Of a stretch of 64,000 bases of DNA, positions 62,503 through 64,000 are shown piece by piece. Made by a program: the position numbers and the translations under genes. How positions within the stretch are numbered: the stretch's first letter is position 1; each line of letters starts with the position of its first letter. The stretch lies in NCBI RefSeq assembly GCF_000006405.1, contig NW_003213656.1, forward strand, positions 1 to 64,000, read 5' to 3'. The stretch comes from Perkinsus marinus ATCC 50983 (lineage: Eukaryota; Perkinsozoa; Perkinsida; Perkinsidae). Under the pieces are notes generated by a model. That model was not told where the DNA came from, did no database searches, and worked only from the letters and a program-made list of their open reading frames with translations.

Positions 62503-64000
62503 ATGGCAAGCAGGGATGGTCGGGAGGTGGTCTTCGGCAGGCGAGCGATCAGGCCTGGTTCGACAGAGAACACGTTGCCTAGGGCCAGGTCTGCCCAGTT
62601 TGGGAGGCGTGCTGTCAAGGGCACTATAGAGTCATCGGAGGCTAAGCCGGTCCTGTACAGTGAGGGACTTAGGGGGTATACGGGGCGGTTATGGCGACGA
62701 GAGAATGCGACCAACGAGTCCGATGAAGACAATCCTTCTCTTCGACTCTATCAGTCGGGCAAGCTGAGAGCACCGACGGTTGCCATGCCTGGCAAGTCAC
62801 GGCTGGAACGTATCAGTGATGCCGTGGCTGCCGACTTGCGCCGTCTCGTCTTCGGTGGGAATTCTCATGTGTGCCCCTCTGGGTGGCAACACGGCTTCAT
62901 CCTTGCCGACTGTGACGTGCCGTACTGCTTGGTTCAAGCACAGGGTGGACCTTGTGGAGTCTTGGCAGCTGTCATGGCGTATATGCTGAAAGCCATGCGG
63001 GAGAAGTTTCCTACGGCTCCTCATGGTGGGTTGCCACATCTCCTTGGAGTGCTAAAGGCCAGTCGAGGTACCATGCCTTCCATCACCAAAGCTGATCGAA
63101 GGGCTCTTCTGGTGGAGGCTATTGCGGACATTCTGTGGCGCATCGCAGAGGCCTCTCCGAGCCATACAGTTCATTTAGTTTGTGATTTGCGCAGTCCAGA
63201 GAGACCTCACCACGGGTCGATGAACACACTGACCAGCAAGGCAGATGCGATATCAGCATTACAGTGTGCAACACTCTATGAGGAGTATACACGAGGTAGC
63301 AGCATTCACCGTTCTTAATAGATGATCCTAGGGAGAACGGCTGGTGTATGTTGCCTTCCCAATAACTGTACACATTGCCATAGGCCGTCTTTGAGACATC
63401 GAGACAGTGCTGTTGGTTTCAGCTCCATTCACGAGGGCCTCCTATGACGTGAGATATGAAGCATCTCTCAACGGCAGGTACAGGACTGATCTCCTTCGTA
63501 TACTCGGCTCTCCTCACCAGAGGACTTACCTCTATCCGGGAGGATACAGACGATCCGGATGGAGTCACCATGCTTGGTGCTCATGGGTAAGTCATTTGCT
63601 CTATTACCGATCACCAGTAGGAAATCGTTTTCTCGCTTTCTCAAGCCGCTTCCTCTAGGGTCCAGGTTTCATGAGAGCTATGCCTTTGTCGATTAGGGAA
63701 GGTCTGTTTGTCGCTACCTCTCTCCCATATTCAACCTCCGGCATACACCCCACTGGTTTACTCAGCTGCCTCAGGTATTGCACCCAAGAACTCGTCAACC
63801 TACTCCTCGTGGGAAGGGCAGTGTCCAACACTTTCGATGGTCAGCGTGACTTGGATGGTCTCACTCTACGAGGAGTGGATGCATCTGTCAGCTGTCCCAT
63901 CGGCCTTCTCAGCCTCTATGAGCACTTCGAGTGCATGCAAGTCGGCGATAAACTCAAACACCCGACTGCTGGCATCTGGTTGGTCTGTGCCGAGAGCCAC
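62503..64000 (+). CDS. MINDY-3/4-type deubiquitinase, 3' end outside window
   Basis: MINDY enzymes are cysteine proteases that trim K48-linked ubiquitin chains. The exon from ATG 62503 (MASRDGREVVFGRRAIRPG) has a basic disordered N-terminus. The catalytic core follows: WQHGFILADCDVPYCLVQAQ (with the oxyanion Gln) then GGPCGVLAAVMAYML, whose Cys is the nucleophile (about 62950). It continues through CTQELVNLLLVGRAVSNTFD (about 63780), VSCPIGLLSLYEHFECMQVG and HPTAGIWLVCAESH at the very end. These match the GTQELVNLLLTGRAVSN and IWVVCSESH blocks of MINDY-3/4; the latter His is catalytic. Introns lie near 63296 and 63585-63660. The remainder lies beyond position 64000. Confidence 0.85.

Noticed and set aside
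62321-62629. 102-codon + frame with a signal-like hydrophobic start
   Set aside because: It overlaps the well-supported MINDY exon in another frame and has no family features. It is probably a shadow plus 5' UTR.

Overview
This is a nuclear segment of a compact unicellular eukaryote. Genes lie on both strands and are broken by many short GT-AG introns, mostly about 25 to 90 nt. Intergenic gaps are small and there are two ordinary tRNA genes. The gene set includes flagellar proteins (a CFAP161 homologue and a WDR49/WDR64-type EF-hand/WD40 protein), a PAP2-type sphingomyelin-synthase-like family, a Hedgehog-type Hint (Hog) domain protein, RECQL4 and tandem duplicates. This suits a flagellate alveolate, most likely a Perkinsus-like perkinsozoan. 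The taxonomic call is inference and was not tested by search. A run of exactly 100 N at 56833-56932 marks a scaffold join.

Layout. 0-9.3 kb: two tandem OCA2/P-protein-like transporters on +. 9.8 kb: tRNA-Thr(CGT). 10.7-12.9 kb: a + strand gene with seven DLRxSHFxLG-type repeats. 14-16 kb: poorly resolved hypothetical coding. 16.3-19.9 kb (-): SDA1 ribosome-biogenesis factor, head to head with a 2OG-Fe(II) oxygenase-like gene (+, 20.1-21.6 kb). 22.7-24.4 kb (-): a Cys/Met-metabolism PLP lyase, head to head with two tandem DCAF8-like WD40 genes (+, 24.6-28.6 kb). Then a syntaxin (+), a tiny possible mitochondrial protein (+), a TMEM147-like membrane protein (+), a secreted Pro/Thr-rich protein (-), a DUS2-type dihydrouridine synthase (-) and a long WDR49/64-like gene (-, 36.2-42.5 kb).

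42.9-45.8 kb (-): two sphingomyelin-synthase-like genes with a decayed third copy between them. Then DPM1 (+), RECQL4 (+, 48-52.6 kb), CFAP161 (-), the Hog-domain protein (-), tRNA-Gln(TTG) (-), the assembly gap, two tandem RRM-KH-CCCH RNA-binding genes (+), and a MINDY-3/4-type deubiquitinase (+) cut by the window end.

Themes. Four families are locally duplicated: OCA2-like, DCAF8-like, sphingomyelin-synthase-like and RRM-KH-CCCH. The first two pairs contain patches of near-identity, in the OCA2 pair extending through introns, beside strongly diverged stretches, which suggests gene conversion. No operon, CRISPR array or intact mobile element was seen. All gene spans below include introns. 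Splice sites were read by eye from GT/AG signals and paralogue comparison, so exon edges are approximate.
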